64,000 nucleotides of DNA, from assembly GCA_963932465.1 (NCBI GenBank), contig OZ010786.1:600828538-600892537 (forward strand), given 5' to 3'. Positions 23,759 to 36,718 of this stretch are shown here, piece after piece (the first letter of the stretch is position 1; each line of letters starts with the position of its first letter). The position numbers were made by a program, and so were the translations under genes. This stretch comes from Maratus speciosus. Lineage: Eukaryota > Arthropoda > Arachnida > Araneae > Salticidae. Below the pieces are notes generated by a model that did no database searches, was not told the DNA's origin, and saw nothing but the letters and a program-made list of their open reading frames with translations.

Positions 23759-24764
23759 TTAAGGGGGCTGGTCACTCAGCTTCCGATTTCCCCTCACTAA
23801 TGTAAAGTCTATAAGCATTGGATTCATTCGTATATTTAAAATATCTCCTCGGGAAATTAATATTTTTAACTTTTATTTTTTGTATACACTTCCTAAAAGA
23901 TGTCTCTTTTTATCTTGGTTTTTAAAATATCTCTAAAGGATAGACTTAATTTTATTGGAAGTGTGAAAATCCTACTCACAGTTCGACCGCTTTTAACACA
24001 TAAAATATTAAATTCAGCATAGATTTTAGAAATATTTTGAAAACTAAGACAATTATTAAATTTAAAAAATAAAAAAACCCGACTGCGTAAAAAGCGAATT
24101 AATTATTTCTCATCAATGTGAAACTAATTTTTATATTACTTACCTACTTTTTTTATTTACTTGTATTGATGACTTTTAAGTTGCGTTTAATTGTTAGTTC
24201 CTATCTATAAACACTGTTTTGATGAGGCCTATAGATGTCTATGAAGGTTAGAGTTGCAGTGAAGCTAGGGATATTACTTACACAACTTCCAGGTTGTGTA
24301 ATATTTAAACGAAGCTTCTGACTGTAAAATAGTGAATGAAACATCATCTTTATTTTGAAAGACCTATCCTATGATATGCCACTCAATAGGGTGCGTACAT
24401 TTTTTCGTCTCTACCGCCATTTTGTATTTTACGGCCGCCATTTTGAATTTTTATAAAAACAATATCTATCTTATAACCATCGGACGGTTAAGACAAATCG
24501 TCAGAGACCTCCTTCATTAAAATCCATCCAGCCGTTGGGATGTTTCGATGGTATAAAGAAATCCACATACCCAGATACGCGTGAAACACATAACCCTTCT
24601 TTTCAGTCGGGTAAAAAGAGACCTCCTTTAAGAAGAGTACACAGAAAAGAGATGTTAAAAATATGAATTTCCCGAGAAGATATTTTAAATATACGAATGC
24701 ATCAAAAGACCATAGGCTTAACATTACGGAGGAGAATTCCGAAGCTGAGTGACCAGCCACTTAA
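23759..24764. mobile_element. TIR element in TTAA (copy B)
   Basis: 1,006 bp between TTAA at 23759-23762 and 24761-24764; TIRs of about 150 bp starting gggggctggtcactcagc and ending gctgagtgaccagcc. More complete than the copy at 11331. The 90-codon minus frame (24488-24760) is spanned by the right TIR and has no transposase motif. Confidence 0.7.
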
Positions 24765-25327
24765 TTGTCTTTTTATCTATCAACGTGTTTTAACGATATA
24801 TAAGTACACTATCTCAAAAGCCGTTTGCAGACCCTTTCGAAAAATACTTCATTCATCTCTGTGCCTTTAGTATATGAAGAGAAAAAAGGATGTTAACATC
24901 AGAAATAATATATTTGGTGGTTTTCACGTATAATCTGTAATCCGGGAAGCCCGGGTTTATATGTTAATAATGAACCAAATCTAAAATTCAACCTACAAAA
25001 TTCGTATACCTAATTAAAGCTTTATGTTACAAAATTATCATCTAAAATCATGTTAACATGCTGTTTCCCTTTCATTAATTTGTAGACATGACTTTTGTTC
25101 ATAACCATAATATATCAGACTAATTAGGTAATTGGAGCCTGGAATAAATTCTAAAATTGAAATGTAAACTTGACCTGAATCATTAAATATTTTTTTTAGT
25201 GAAATAGTACCGTACGTATAGTTTTGGGCTAAAGGTGGAACTGATCAAGAAAACAGATTTTACCCTCGATGTTTAAAAAACATGAAATTGAAAATTAAAA
25301 AATCTAGTCGTATGTACCATTCCCAAA

Positions 25328-26356
25328 ACTCTCTTCTATCTTATACATGTTAATACTTCAAAATTCGCTTTCACGCTGCCAAAATTAAATGACAATCTAT
25401 GCCCATCATGAGGATTCTAAAGATATAAAATTCTGTGCATTAGTTCTTTAGATAGGACTATCTCTGAAATCGTGTAAATCCAGGAAATTGCAGCCTAGCA
25501 GCGCCACCTATTGGGTGATTTACACCAAACCTAATCAACAACAACTTATGTCAACGTCTAACTGAATGTGAGATCCGTCTAACTGGGGAAAATTCGTACA
25601 TTAGTTTTTGAGATTGCGAAAATTGTGAAAATTGCAGCATAGCAGCGCCAACTATTGGGCGATTAACACCAAAACCTAATCAGTAACAACTTATGTCAAC
25701 GTCTAATTAAATCTGAAGTTAGATGAAAATTAGTGCATTAGTTCTGGGGATAGAGTTATTTCGGGAATCGTGAAAAATGCAGCACAGCAGCGCCGCCTGT
25801 TGGGAGATTTGTCACAAACACGTAATCAGCACCAACTCATATCAAGGACTAACTGAATCTCAAGTTTGGTTAAAATCTGTCCGTTCGATCTTGAGATAGA
25901 GGTATTGCGGAAATCATCTAAATCCTTCAAAATGCAGCATAGCAGCGCCACCTGTTGGGCGATTTGCTCCAAAATGTAATCAGTGTCAAGTCATATCAAG
26001 TGCTAACTGAATATGAAGTTTGAAGAAACTCCGTGCATTAGTTTTTGAGATAGAGCTATTTCAGAAATCGCGAAAAATGCAGCATAGCAGCTCCACCTGT
26101 TGGGCGATTTACACCAAAAACAAATCAGCAATAATTTATATTAGGGACTACCTGAATTTTTATTAAATTCCGTGCATTAGTTGTTGAGATAGTGCCCAGT
26201 CACATACAGACAGAGTCAGAGACCCACAGAAAGACATTTTTTAAAAACATGTTTTTCGGTACTCTCTGACCCCTAAAACATGTAAATCCGTCGAAAACCG
26301 GAAGTCAAAAATTTTCATGAATCCAATACTTTTTTCTCGTAAAGACAGAAGAAAGT
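25328..26356 (+). mobile_element. Helentron-like minisatellite-carrying element (copy B)
   Basis: Same structure as 12875-13902: ends actctcttctatct and agacagaagaaagt, five ~147-bp units with the agcagcgccacctgttggg core, then the aaaaacatgtttttcgg block. It was inherited with the duplication rather than inserted independently, since the flanks also match. Confidence 0.6.
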
Positions 26357-26727
26357 AAAAATGCCATGAAAAATTTTATAACATGTATTGAAAATGTGAA
26401 ATCAGTTAAAAATTAAAGTTTTTAAACATTCATTGGTTTTTACAAGTTACTGTATTTTGCTAACAGAGTGGAACTAAAAAAGGAAACATATTTTGCTATT
26501 TATTTTAAAAAATGAAATTCTATATAGAAAATATTTCGAAAATACTCAACGAACAATAATTATAATGTTATAAATATTTTATTGAAAGTAAGGTCTTATG
26601 CAAAAAGTAGTGGAATTAAACAGGCAAGAAGAAAATTTTATTCCTCATGTTTTTAAAATTAAAACTTTATTAAATTTTCACAATTTTTTCAAAATGCTAC
26701 AATAATAATTACAAAAGTGAAGTTTCT

Positions 26728-26928
26728 TTACAATTTACGGTTTTTAGCAAAGAATTTTTTGACAAGTTCATGGGTCTCAAGGGTTTCTCTATGTGAAAGT
26801 GTTCTCCTTTCTTTGCACTCTAGGAAGCCTGAAACAACAGGTCTCGGATCATAAAAAGCTGTTCTAATTCCGTTAAAAGCAATCAGCATTCTAGAGTTTA
26901 AGACTTCTTGATAGTCCCTATTTTCCAT
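26728..26928 (-). CDS. Short unknown ORF, possible transposon remnant (copy B)
   Basis: 66 codons, MENRDYQEVLNSR... to ...VKKFFAKNRKL. Basic C-terminus and no domain I recognise. Copy A (14274-14474) retains almost the same residues but not the ATG. The frame is open upstream for about 16 further codons, so the ATG may not be a true start. A diverged duplicate of its 3' part (GAACTTGTCGAAAAATTC near 26975 versus GAACTTGTCAAAAAATTC near 26760 on the minus strand) lies between it and the array. Function unknown. Confidence 0.3.
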   Translation of the reverse strand: MENRDYQEVLNSRMLIAFNGIRTAFYDPRPVVSGFLECKERRTLSHRETLETHELVKKFFAKNRKL

Positions 26929-27090
26929 TGATTTAAGTGTTGTATGTATGGATACAGACAGAATTTTTCGACAAGTTCACGAGTCTCTTAGGTTTGTCTG
27001 TGTGAAAGCTTCCTCCTTCTTTCTTTCTTTGCTTTCTGGGAACCGTGCTTCATCAAGTCTTGGATTATAGAAAGCGTGGTCCAAAGAAGA

Positions 27091-30000
27091 GAGGATCGGC
27101 TGGAGATACCCCCTCCCTAAAAAACTGAAAAAAGGGGGCGGATCGGCCGGAGATACGGCACTACTCCCCGCCCCCCTTAAAAACTGAAAAAAGAGGGGCG
27201 GATCGGCCGGAGATACGGCACTACTCCACGCCCCCCTAAAAAACTGAAAAAAGGGGGGCGGATAGGCCGGAGATACGGCACTACTCTACGCCCCCCTAAA
27301 AAACTGAAAAAAGAGAGGCGGATCGGCCGGAGATACGGCACTACTCCACGCCCCCCTAAAAAACTGAAAAAAGGGGGGCGGATCGGCCGGAGATACGGCA
27401 CTACTACACGCCCCCCTAAAAAAATGAAAAAAGAGAGGCGGATCGGCCGGAGATACGGCACTACTCCACGCTCCCCTAAAAAACTGAAAAAAGAGGGGCG
27501 GATCGGCCGGAGATACGGCACTACTCCACGCCCCCCTAAAAAACTGAAAAAAGGGGGGCGGATAGGCCGGAGATACGGCACTACTCCACGCCCCCCTAAA
27601 AAACTGAAAAAAGAGGGGCGGATAGGCCGGAGATACGGCACTACTCCAGGCCCCCCTAAAAAACTGAAAAAAGAGGGGGGATCGGCCGGAGATACGGCAC
27701 TACTCCACGCCCCCCTAAAACACTGAAAAAAGGGGGGCGGATCGGCCGGAGATACGGCACTACTTCACGCCCCCCTAAAAAACTGAAAAAAGAGGGGCGG
27801 ACCGGCCGAAGATACGGCACTACTCCACGCCCCCTTAAAAAACTGAAAAAAGGGGGGCGGATAGGCCGGAGATACGGCACTACTCCACGCCCCCCTAAAA
27901 AACTGAAAAAAGGGGGGCGTATAGGCCGGAGATACGGCACTACTCCACGCCCCCTAAAAAACTGAAAAAAGAGGGGCGGATAGGCCGGAGATACGGCACT
28001 ACTGCAGGCCCCCCTAAAAAACTGAAAAAAGAGTTGCGGATCGGCCGGAGATACGGCACTACTCCACGCCCCCCTAAAAAACTGAAAAAAGGAGGGCGGA
28101 TAGGCCGGAGATACGGCACTACTCCACGCCCCCCTAAAAAACTGAAAAAAGGGGGGCGGATCGGCCGGAGATACGGCACTACTCCACGCCCCCTAAAAAA
28201 CTGAAAAAAGAGGGGCGGATAGGCCGGAGATACGGCACTACTCCAGGACCCCCTAAAAAACTGAAAAAGGGGGCCGGATCGGCCGGAGATACGGCACTAA
28301 TCCACGCCCCCCTAAAAACTGAAAAAAGAGGGGCGGATCGGCCGGAGATACGGCACTACTCCACGCCCCCCTAAAAAAATGAAAAAAGAGGGGCGGATCG
28401 GCCGGAGATACGGCACTACTCCACGCCCCCCTAAAAAACTGAAAAAAGAGGGGCGGATCGGCCGGAGATACGGCACTACTCCACGCCCCCCTAAAAAACT
28501 GAAAAAAGAGGGGCGGATCGACCGGAGATACGGCACTACTCCACGCACTCTAATAACTGAAAAAAGAGAGGCGGATCGGAAGGAGATACGGCACTACTCC
28601 ACGCCCCCCTAAAAAACTTATAAAAGAGGGGCGGATCGGCCGAAGATACGGCACTACTCCACGACCCCCTAAAAAACTGATAAAAGAGGGGCGGATCGGC
28701 CGGAGATACGGCACTACTCCACGCCCCCCTAAAAAACTGAAAAAAGAGGGGCGGATCGGCCGGAGATATGGCACTAATCCACGCAATCTAAAAAACTGAA
28801 AAAAGAGAGGCGAATCGGCCGGAGATACGGCACTACTCCACGACCCCCTAAAAAACTGATAAAAGAGGGGAGGATCGGCCGGAGATACGGCACTACTCCA
28901 CCCCCCCCTAAAAAACTGAAAAAAGAGGGGCGGATCGGCCGGAGATACGGCACTACTCCACGCCCCCCCCCTAAAAAACTGAAAAAAGAGAGGCGGATCG
29001 GCCGGAGATACGGCACTACTCCACGCCCCCCTAAAAAACTGATAAAAGAGGGGCGGATCGGCCGGAGATACGGCACTACTCCACGCCCCCCCCTAAAAAA
29101 CTGAAAAAGGAGGGCGGAGCGGCCGGAGATACGGCACTACTCCACGCCCCCCTAAAAAACTGAAAAAAGAGGGCCGGATCGGCCGGAGATACGGCACTAC
29201 TCCACGCCCCCCTAAAAAACTGAAAAAAGAGGGGCGGATCGGCCGGAGATACGGCACTACTCCACGCCCCCCTCAAAAACTGAAAAAAGAGGGGCGGATC
29301 GACGGAGATACGGCACTACTCCACGCCCCCCTTAAAAACTGAAAAAAGAGGGGCGGATCGGCCGGAGATACGGCACTACTCCACGCCCCCCTAAAAAACT
29401 GAAAAAAGGGGGGCGGATAGGCCGGAGATACGGCACTACTCCACGCCCCCCTAAAAAACTGAAAAAAGAGAGGCGGATCGGCCGGAGATACGGCACTACT
29501 CCACGCCCCCCTAAAAAACTGAAAAAAGGGGGGCGGATAGGCCGGAGATACCGCACTACTCCAGGACCCCCTAAAAAACTGAAAAAAGGGGGCCGGATCG
29601 GCCGGAGATACGGCACTAATCCACGCCCCCCTAAAAACTGAAAAAAGAGGGGCGGATCGGCCGGAGATACGGCACTACTCCACGCCCCCCTAAAAAACTG
29701 AAAAAAGGGGGGCGGATAGGCCGGAGATACGGCACTACTCCACGCCCCCCTAAAAAACTGAAAAAAGAGGGGCGGATCGGCCGGAGATACGGCACTACTC
29801 CACGCCCCCTAAAAAACTGAAAAAAGGGGGGCGGATCGACCGGAGATACGGCACTACTCCACGCCCCCTAAAAAACTGAAAAAAGAGGGGCGGATAGGCC
29901 GGAGATACGGCACTACTCCACGCCCCCCTAAAAAACTGAAAAAAGGGGGCGGATCGGCCGGAGATACGGCACTACTCAACGCCCCCCTAAAAAACTGAAA

Positions 30001-33000
30001 AAAGAGGGGCGGATCGGCCGGAGAAACGGCACTACTCCACGCCCCCCTAAAAAACTGAAAAAAGAGTGGCGGATAGGCCGGAGATACGGCACTACTCCAC
30101 GCCCCCTAAAAAACTGAAAAAAGAGAGGCGGATCGGCCGGAGATACGGCACTACTCCACGCCCCCCTAAAAAACTTAAAAAAGGGGTGGCGGATCGGCCG
30201 GAGATACGGCACTACTCCACGCTCCCCTGAAAAACTGAAAAAAGGGGGGCGGATAGGCCGGAGATACGGCACTACTCCACGCCCCCCTAAAAAAACAGAA
30301 AAAAGGGGGTGGATCGGCCGGAGATACGGCACTACTCCACGCCCCCCTAAAAAAACAGAAAAAAGGGGGCGGATCGGCCGGAGATACGGCACTACTCAAC
30401 GCCCCCTAAAAAACTGAAAAAGAGGGGTCGGATCGGCCGGAGATACGGCACTACTCAACGCCCCCTAAAAAACTGAAAAAAGAGGGGCGGATCGGACGGA
30501 GATACGGCACTACTCCACGCTCCCCTAAAAAACTGAAAAAAGAGAGGCGGATCGGCCGGAGATACGGCACTACTCCACGCCCCCCTAAAAAACTGAAAAA
30601 AGGGGGCGGATAGGCCGGAGATACGGCACTACTCCACGCCCCCCTAAAAAACTGAAAAAAGGGGGCGGATCGGCCGGAGATACGGCACTACTCCACGCCC
30701 CCCTAAAAAACTGAAAAAAGGGGGGCGGATAGCCCGGAGATACGGCACTACTCCACGCCCCCCCTAAAAAACTGAAAAATGGGGGTGGATAGGCCGGAGA
30801 TACGGCACTACTCCACGCCCCCCTAAAAAACTGAAAAATGGGGGTGGATAGGCCGGAGATACGGCACTACTCCACGCCCCCCTAAAAAACTGAAAAAAGG
30901 GGCGGATCGGCCGGAGATACGGCACTACTCCACGCCCCCGTAAAAAACTGAAAAAAGGGGGCGGATAGGCCGGAGATACAGCACTACTCCACGCCCCCCT
31001 AAAAAACTGAAAAAAGGGGGGGCGGATCGGCCGGAGATACGGCACTACTCCACGCCCCCCTAAAAAACTGAAAAAAGGGGGCGGATAGGCCGGAGATACG
31101 GCACTACTCCACACCCCCCTAAAAAACTGAAAAAAGAGGGGCGGATCGGCCGGAGATACGGCACTACTCCACGCCCCCCTAAAAAACTGAAAAAAGGGGG
31201 GCGGATCGGCCGGAGATACGGCACTACTCCATGCCCCCTAAAAAACTGAAAAAAGGGGGGCGGATAGGCCGGAGATACGGCACTACTGCACGCCCCCCTA
31301 AAAAACTGAAAAAAGGGGGGCGGATCGGCCGGAGATACGGCACTACTCCAGGCCCCCCTAAAAAACTGAAAAAAGGGGGGCGGATCGGCCGGAGATACGG
31401 CACTACTCCACGCCCCCCTAAAAAACTGAAAAAAGAGGGGCGGATCGGCCGGAGATACGGCTATACTCCACGCCCCCCTAAAAATCTGAAAAAAGGGGGG
31501 CGGATCGGCCGGAGATACGGCACTACTCCACGCCCCCCTAAAAAACTGAAAAAGGGGGGCGGATCGGCCGGAGATACGGCACTACTCCACGCCCCCCTAA
31601 AAAACTGAAAAAAGAGGGGCGGATCGGCCGGAGATACGGCACTACTCCACGCCCCCCTAAAAAACTGAAAAAAGGGGGGCGGATCGGCCGGAGATACGGC
31701 ACTACTCCACGCCCCCCTAAAAAACTGAAAAAAGGGGGGCGGATCGGCCGGAGATACGGCACTACTCCACGCCCCCCTAAAAAACTGAAAAAAGAGGGGC
31801 GGATCGGCCGGAGATACGGCACTAGTCCACGCCCCCCTAAAAAACTAAAAAAGGGGGGCGGAGAGGCCGGAGATACGGCACTACTCCATGCCCCCCTAAA
31901 AAACTGAAAAAAGGGGGGCGGATAGGCCGGAGATACGGCACTACTGCACGCCCCCCTAAAAAACTGAAAAAAGGGGGGCGGATCGGCCGGAGATACGGCA
32001 CTACTCCAGGCCCCCCTAAAAAACTGTAAAAAGGGGGGCGGATAGGCCGGAGATACGGCACTACTCCACGCCCCCCTAAAAAACTGAAAAAAGAGGGGCG
32101 GATCGGCCGGAGATACGGCACTACTCCACGCCCCCCTAAAAAACTGAAAAAAGGGGGGCGGATCGGCCGGAGATACGGCACTAATCCACGCCCCCCTAAA
32201 AAACTGAAAAAGGGGGGCGGATCGGCCGGAGATACGGCACTACTCCACGCCCCCCTAAAAAACTGAAAAAAGAGTGGCGGATCGGCCGGAGATACGGCAC
32301 TACTCCACGCCCCCCTAAAAAACTGAAAAAAGGGGGGCGGATCGGCCGGAGATACGGCACTACTCCACGCCCCCCTAAAAAACTGAAAAAAGGGGGGCGG
32401 ATCGGCCGGAGATACGGCACTACTCCACGCCCCCCTAAAAAACTGAAAAAAGAGGGGCGGATCGGCCGGAGATACGGCACTACTCCACGCCCCCCTAAAA
32501 AACTGAAAAAAGAGGGGCGAATCGGCCGGAGATAAGGCACTACTCCACGCCCCCTGAAAAACTGAAAAAAGGGGGGCGGATCGGCCGGATATACGGCACT
32601 GCTCCACGCCCCCCTAAAAAACTGAAAAAAGGGGGGCGGATCGGCCGGAGATACGGCACTACTCCACGTACCCCTAAAAAACTGAAAAAAGAGGGGCGGA
32701 TCGGCCGGAGATACGGCACTACTCCACGCCCCCTAAAAAACTGAAAAAGAGGGGCGGATCTGCCGGAGATACGGCACTAGTCCACGCCCCCCTAAAAAAC
32801 TGAAAAAAGAGGGGCGATCGGCCGGAGATAAGGCACTACTCCATGCCCCCTAAAAAACTGAAAAAGGGGGGCGGATCGGCCGGAGATACGGCACTACTCC
32901 ACGCCCCCCTAAAAAACTGAAAAAGGGGGGCGGATCGGCCGGAGATACGGCACTACTCCACGCCCCCCTAAAAAACTGAAAAAAGAGGGGCGGATCGGCC

Positions 33001-33427
33001 GGAGATACGGCACTACTCCACGCCCCCCTAAAAAACTGAAAAAAGGGGGGCGGATCGGCCGGAGATACGGCACTACTCCACGCCCCCCTAAAAAACTGAA
33101 AAAAGAGGGGCGGATCGGCCGGAGATACGGCACTACTCCACGCCCCCCTAAAAAACTGAAAAAAGAGGGGCGGATCGGCCGGAGATACGGCACTACTCCA
33201 CGCCCCCTGAAAAACTGAAAAAAGGGGGGCGGATCGGTCGGAGATACGGCACTACTCCACGCCCCCCTAAAAAACTGAAAAAAGGGGGGCGGATCGGCCG
33301 GAGATACGGCACTACTCCACGTACCCCTAAAAAACTGAAAAAAGAGGGGCGGATCGGCCGGAGATACGGCACTACTCCACGCCCCCTAAAAAACTGAAAA
33401 AGAGGGGTGAATCAGCCGGAGATACGG
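27091..33427. repeat. 60-bp minisatellite array 2 (~106 units)
   Basis: Same unit as array 1 but more heterogeneous: ggataggcc alternates with ggatcggcc, gagggg with gggggg, and there are single-base drop-outs (59-mers) and 61-mers. Rare variants show larger repeat blocks: ccatgcccc at 31231 and 31888, ccacgtacccc at 32668 and 33321, giving a block of about 653-657 bp, or 11 units. A block with caggaccccc and cactaatcc recurs at about 28247 and 29560. The array ends abruptly at ccggagatacgg (33427). Confidence 0.97.
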
Positions 33428-34146
33428 TTTGCGACGATCCGCGAATTCTTGGCGGTATCTCACTCTCACACCATCTCAGAACCTCTTGTCCCATCTATCC
33501 CGCTTTTCAATATGTTTCACTTAGTGAAATTAGCTTTCAAATACTTCCGGTGTTTTATTCAGTGTTTAATAGAAATTAAAAGTTACCTGCGACTTCAGAT
33601 ATGTGCCCAGAATGCCGCGTTCTGCGAATTCTTGGCGGAAGATTTTAAAAGCCGAATTCATCAAATTAGGCCCTTCTATGACGAGCGTCTTTTACAGAAC
33701 TTTTAATCTTTAATCACAGTTTTTTTATAACAGAGATTTTTTTCCTAATTGAATTTGGAAAATGTTCGGATTAAATAAGGCAAAATTTACAATAAAATTT
33801 TACTGGCGAGAACAATACATGATTCTGAGCACCTTAAGCGGCACGAATACCGGTTGCTCGTCCCCAAGCGGTTAAAGGCATGGAAAAGCGGAAAGGGTAG
33901 GGGTCGGGGCTCTGAGATTGACGGACGACCACTGTGGTTTCGAGGTTATTGTTTGGCCGGCTATACGGCAATACGGCCCTACAACAGCCACCACGCCCAC
34001 CCCTTAAAAAATTTTGAGAATAGAAGAGTGGATCGCGTAGCTCTTAATTTATTTTTCAAACCCCTTTTTTATGGAATTTGATTTCTGATCTTACTGATAT
34101 TTTTCTGGCTACAAATAATGCAAAGTAGGATTATTGCAAAAATTGT
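33428..34146. other. Right flank of array 2 with a degenerate 60-bp unit
   Basis: No recognised gene. The 99-codon frame at 33407-33706 starts inside the last array unit and has no motif; gcgaattcttggcgg occurs twice (near 33439 and 33624). At 33952-34018 ggccggctatacggcaatac followed by cacgcccaccccttaaaaaa is a highly diverged array unit about 0.5 kb outside the array. Confidence 0.5.
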
Positions 34147-34889
34147 CAACTAGAGTCTCAATTACCCGAGTTAATGTGGACCAAGCTCACCTCGGATAAG
34201 CAAAAAACTCGGATAAACCCGATTTACACAAACCGTTACCCACTAAGGAGATGAAATATAAATTTTCACTTAATTCATTTATTTTTATGGTGCTAGAAAT
34301 ATTTCTTTGATGTACATTTCCGTTGCTTTTAAGAAAAACGGGGAATGAAATTGTTTATTTGAAAAAGCCCTTGATAGTTTTTTGTTTGTTAAATGTCAAT
34401 TTTGCTGCATTTCTTTTTTCTTTTTTGCTGCAGTATTACGCTACTGCATAGCTACCAATTTCTAAGATTTTTTCTTACGACTAAAACTTACTAGTAAATT
34501 TTGCCTCATTCAATTGGCGAAATTTAACAATGGCCAACGATTAAATATGGTAAAAATTTATATTAAATTTTAAAGGTAACAAAACTGTACAAATTGGCAG
34601 CTATGTTCTTCTATTAGTGTCATGAAAACTGCAGGTGTAGCCTCTTCTTTCTGCTCTAAGTATTAAATAGTTTTTTCAATCGAACTTATACCTTTTGGAA
34701 TGGATCATTTTCTTCTGATGGACTGATGGCTTATGTTATTATGAAACAGCCATTATAAATGAAGCGTTAGGTGAAGATGAAAGAGCAGTCGTAAAAAGTT
34801 AGAACTCTGATTTTCTGATCAAAATAAACAACAACAACAACAAAAAAAAAATAAATAAAGGTCATTTTTTTGCCGGATAATCGGGTTTT
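34147..34889 (-). mobile_element. Tigger-like MITE, inverted copy
   Basis: Reverse complement of the family at 18150-18859. The left end tagagtctcaattacccgag and right end ggataatcggg are degenerate forms of the cagtagagtcc... terminus. No transposase. Confidence 0.55.
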
Positions 34890-35059
34890 TATTGTGCTTA
34901 AATTTCTATAAAATCACATATCAAATGAAAATGTTTCATGCTTAATGCGAATAAATCTCTATAAAAAATCAATATTTTCAATTTTATAAAATACTCATTT
35001 TAATGGCAATTTCTTTCTTTCTTTCTTTTACGAAACTGCTCTGAATGCATAAATGTTAC

Positions 35060-35790
35060 TTAAGGGGGTCGGGGATATAAAAATCTTCAAATTTTCTAAA
35101 AAAAAAAAATAATAATAAAAAAAAAACATTATTGCATTAAAAAATTCTCTGTTTTTTTATGCTTAAAATGACGTTTCAACCACGTTTCTATCTTAATTAG
35201 AACATAAAATATTAATTTTTTTCGTTTTGGTTTGTTTTCAAAATCTCGCTTTCAAGTAATGGTTGTCATGGAAACAACTTCTTGTGAAAATGCGCTTTTC
35301 TTGATGATGGGTTTTTTCACCGTTTCTCGCATTTAAATTGTTATAAGTCAAGAACCGTTAAAAAAAAATGGTTCAAACTTGGAACATTCCTTTTTCAGAT
35401 ATTTACTTTGATTTTGATTCAGGTAATTTGAAAAAAATAATTAGTATGATTTTTTTGAAAGGTACATCATTTGTTTTTTTTTATTTTACTCTAAATATTT
35501 TTAATATTTTTAATTAATATTTTTTTAAATGCTGAACCAAAAGTAAAACTTGTATATTTCTATTTATTTAAATGAAAATAAAAATTGAAATTCTACAAAT
35601 ATTTCGAGTTATAACGATTTTAAATTACCCCACTTTTTAAATAAATTCTAAATTTCAATTAAAAAAAATTATGAGAAGTTTTATCATGTGATTTTTTTTA
35701 CAAATTATATAGTTAATCCTGAAAAAAAAAAATCAAAATTTTAACTTAATAAATAAAAATTATTTCAAAATGTATCTCGGACTCCCTTAA
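35060..35790. mobile_element. TTAA MITE, AT-rich
   Basis: 731 bp between TTAA at 35060-35063 and 35787-35790. The ends TTAAGGGGGTCGGGGATA and (reverse complement) TTAAGGGAGTCCGAGATA match at 15 of 18. No coding capacity. It abuts the first unit of the ~0.97 kb tandem repeat. Confidence 0.65.
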
Positions 35791-36165
35791 GGAGGAACAT
35801 ATGAAATAAACAAAATTTAGTCTTTTAGTCTAATATAATTTTAATGTTGAAAGAATGGATGATGTAAAACGTAAAAAGATATAGTACTTAAATTAATATG
35901 GCTTCCTAATGCGCAGTCATTTTTTTTGAAGAAATTATATTTTTGTTACATTTACGAGCATAATGCGATAAATTTTAATAATTTTTGCTTCGCTTCATTC
36001 GCGAAAGTTTCATTGTGCGCTAATGCATTAAAATTCGGATAATAAGTTATAAGTGTCTTGTAATTGTTTTGTTTATGTTAATATGTAATGATTTGCAAAG
36101 CACTAAACACACTGTATGTGCGATATGTATATATTAGCGTATCTTCATATAATAGAGTAAGGAGC

Positions 36166-36496
36166 GATCCATAAATGATGTCACACTTTTTTTTCAATAT
36201 TTTTTACCCCCCTCCTCCCCTTTGTCACAAAATGTCACACTTCACCATAACCCCTCAAGTACAGCATGCAAGACTGAAAGTTTACAACAAGGCTGCAGCA
36301 AGATAACGCAAACGCCGAAGTCACCACACTTTGAACTTGCAGCTAACTTGTCGTGCAAGTGAAATTCTTGCTGTATCAAATTTATTGAAAATTAACCGCA
36401 AACAAGTAGACAATTTAGTGTATTTACTGTTCCACTATATTTAATAGTATTCACTGTTACACTATATTTAGAAGTATTTACTGTTACACTAGAAGT
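36166..36496. mobile_element. Probable MITE fragment
   Basis: Starts gagcgatccataaatgatgt and continues with a C-rich run and tgtcacac words. The phrase resembles the gatccataaatgatgtcac terminus of common arthropod elements. Right end not defined. Followed by three repeats of tatttactgttacactat. Confidence 0.35.
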
Positions 36497-36718
36497 TTAA
36501 CCCCTTTAGGTCTATTAATGCATACGCACTGATGTATACGAACCGTCATAAGGTGCATGCATCGTTGTTATCATCATCATCATCATCATTAAGAAATAAA
36601 GGTAATATTTGTGCTTTTAAAGTCTTGTCTTTTTTGGTATTTGATAAGTATAGCGTTTAGAAAAAGCGGTGCCAACCGAATAAAATTTGTGTAAGGGATG
36701 CAGACCCGAAAGGGTTAA
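36497..36718. mobile_element. piggyBac-like TTAA MITE
   Basis: 222 bp, TTAA at both ends, termini ccctttaggtct and agacccgaaaggg inverted, with a (cat)n microsatellite inside (36570-36590). No coding capacity. Confidence 0.6.

Larger units (their letters stand above)
21712..27090 (+). repeat. 5.4 kb duplicated segment, copy B (uninterrupted)
   Basis: Collinear with 1-1700 plus 10994-14635 and lacks the LTR element. Nested features are the hAT-like MITE at 21766-21947, a TTAA TIR element at 23759-24764, a Helentron-like element at 25328-26356, and the conserved short frame at 26728-26928. It ends in the same truncated first unit of the 60-bp array (gaggatcggctggagatacc near 27091). Confidence 0.95.

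Noticed and set aside
27177..33193. Multiple 70-256 codon ORFs in array 2
   Set aside because: Same artefact as in array 1; reading frames break at unit-length variants and show no conservation of one frame.
27091..33427. CRISPR array
   Set aside because: Repeats are contiguous 60-mers without unique spacers, there are no cas genes, and the genome is eukaryotic.
33407..33706. 99-codon plus ORF after array 2
   Set aside because: Starts within the last array unit, has no recognisable domain, and no homologue at the right flank of array 1.
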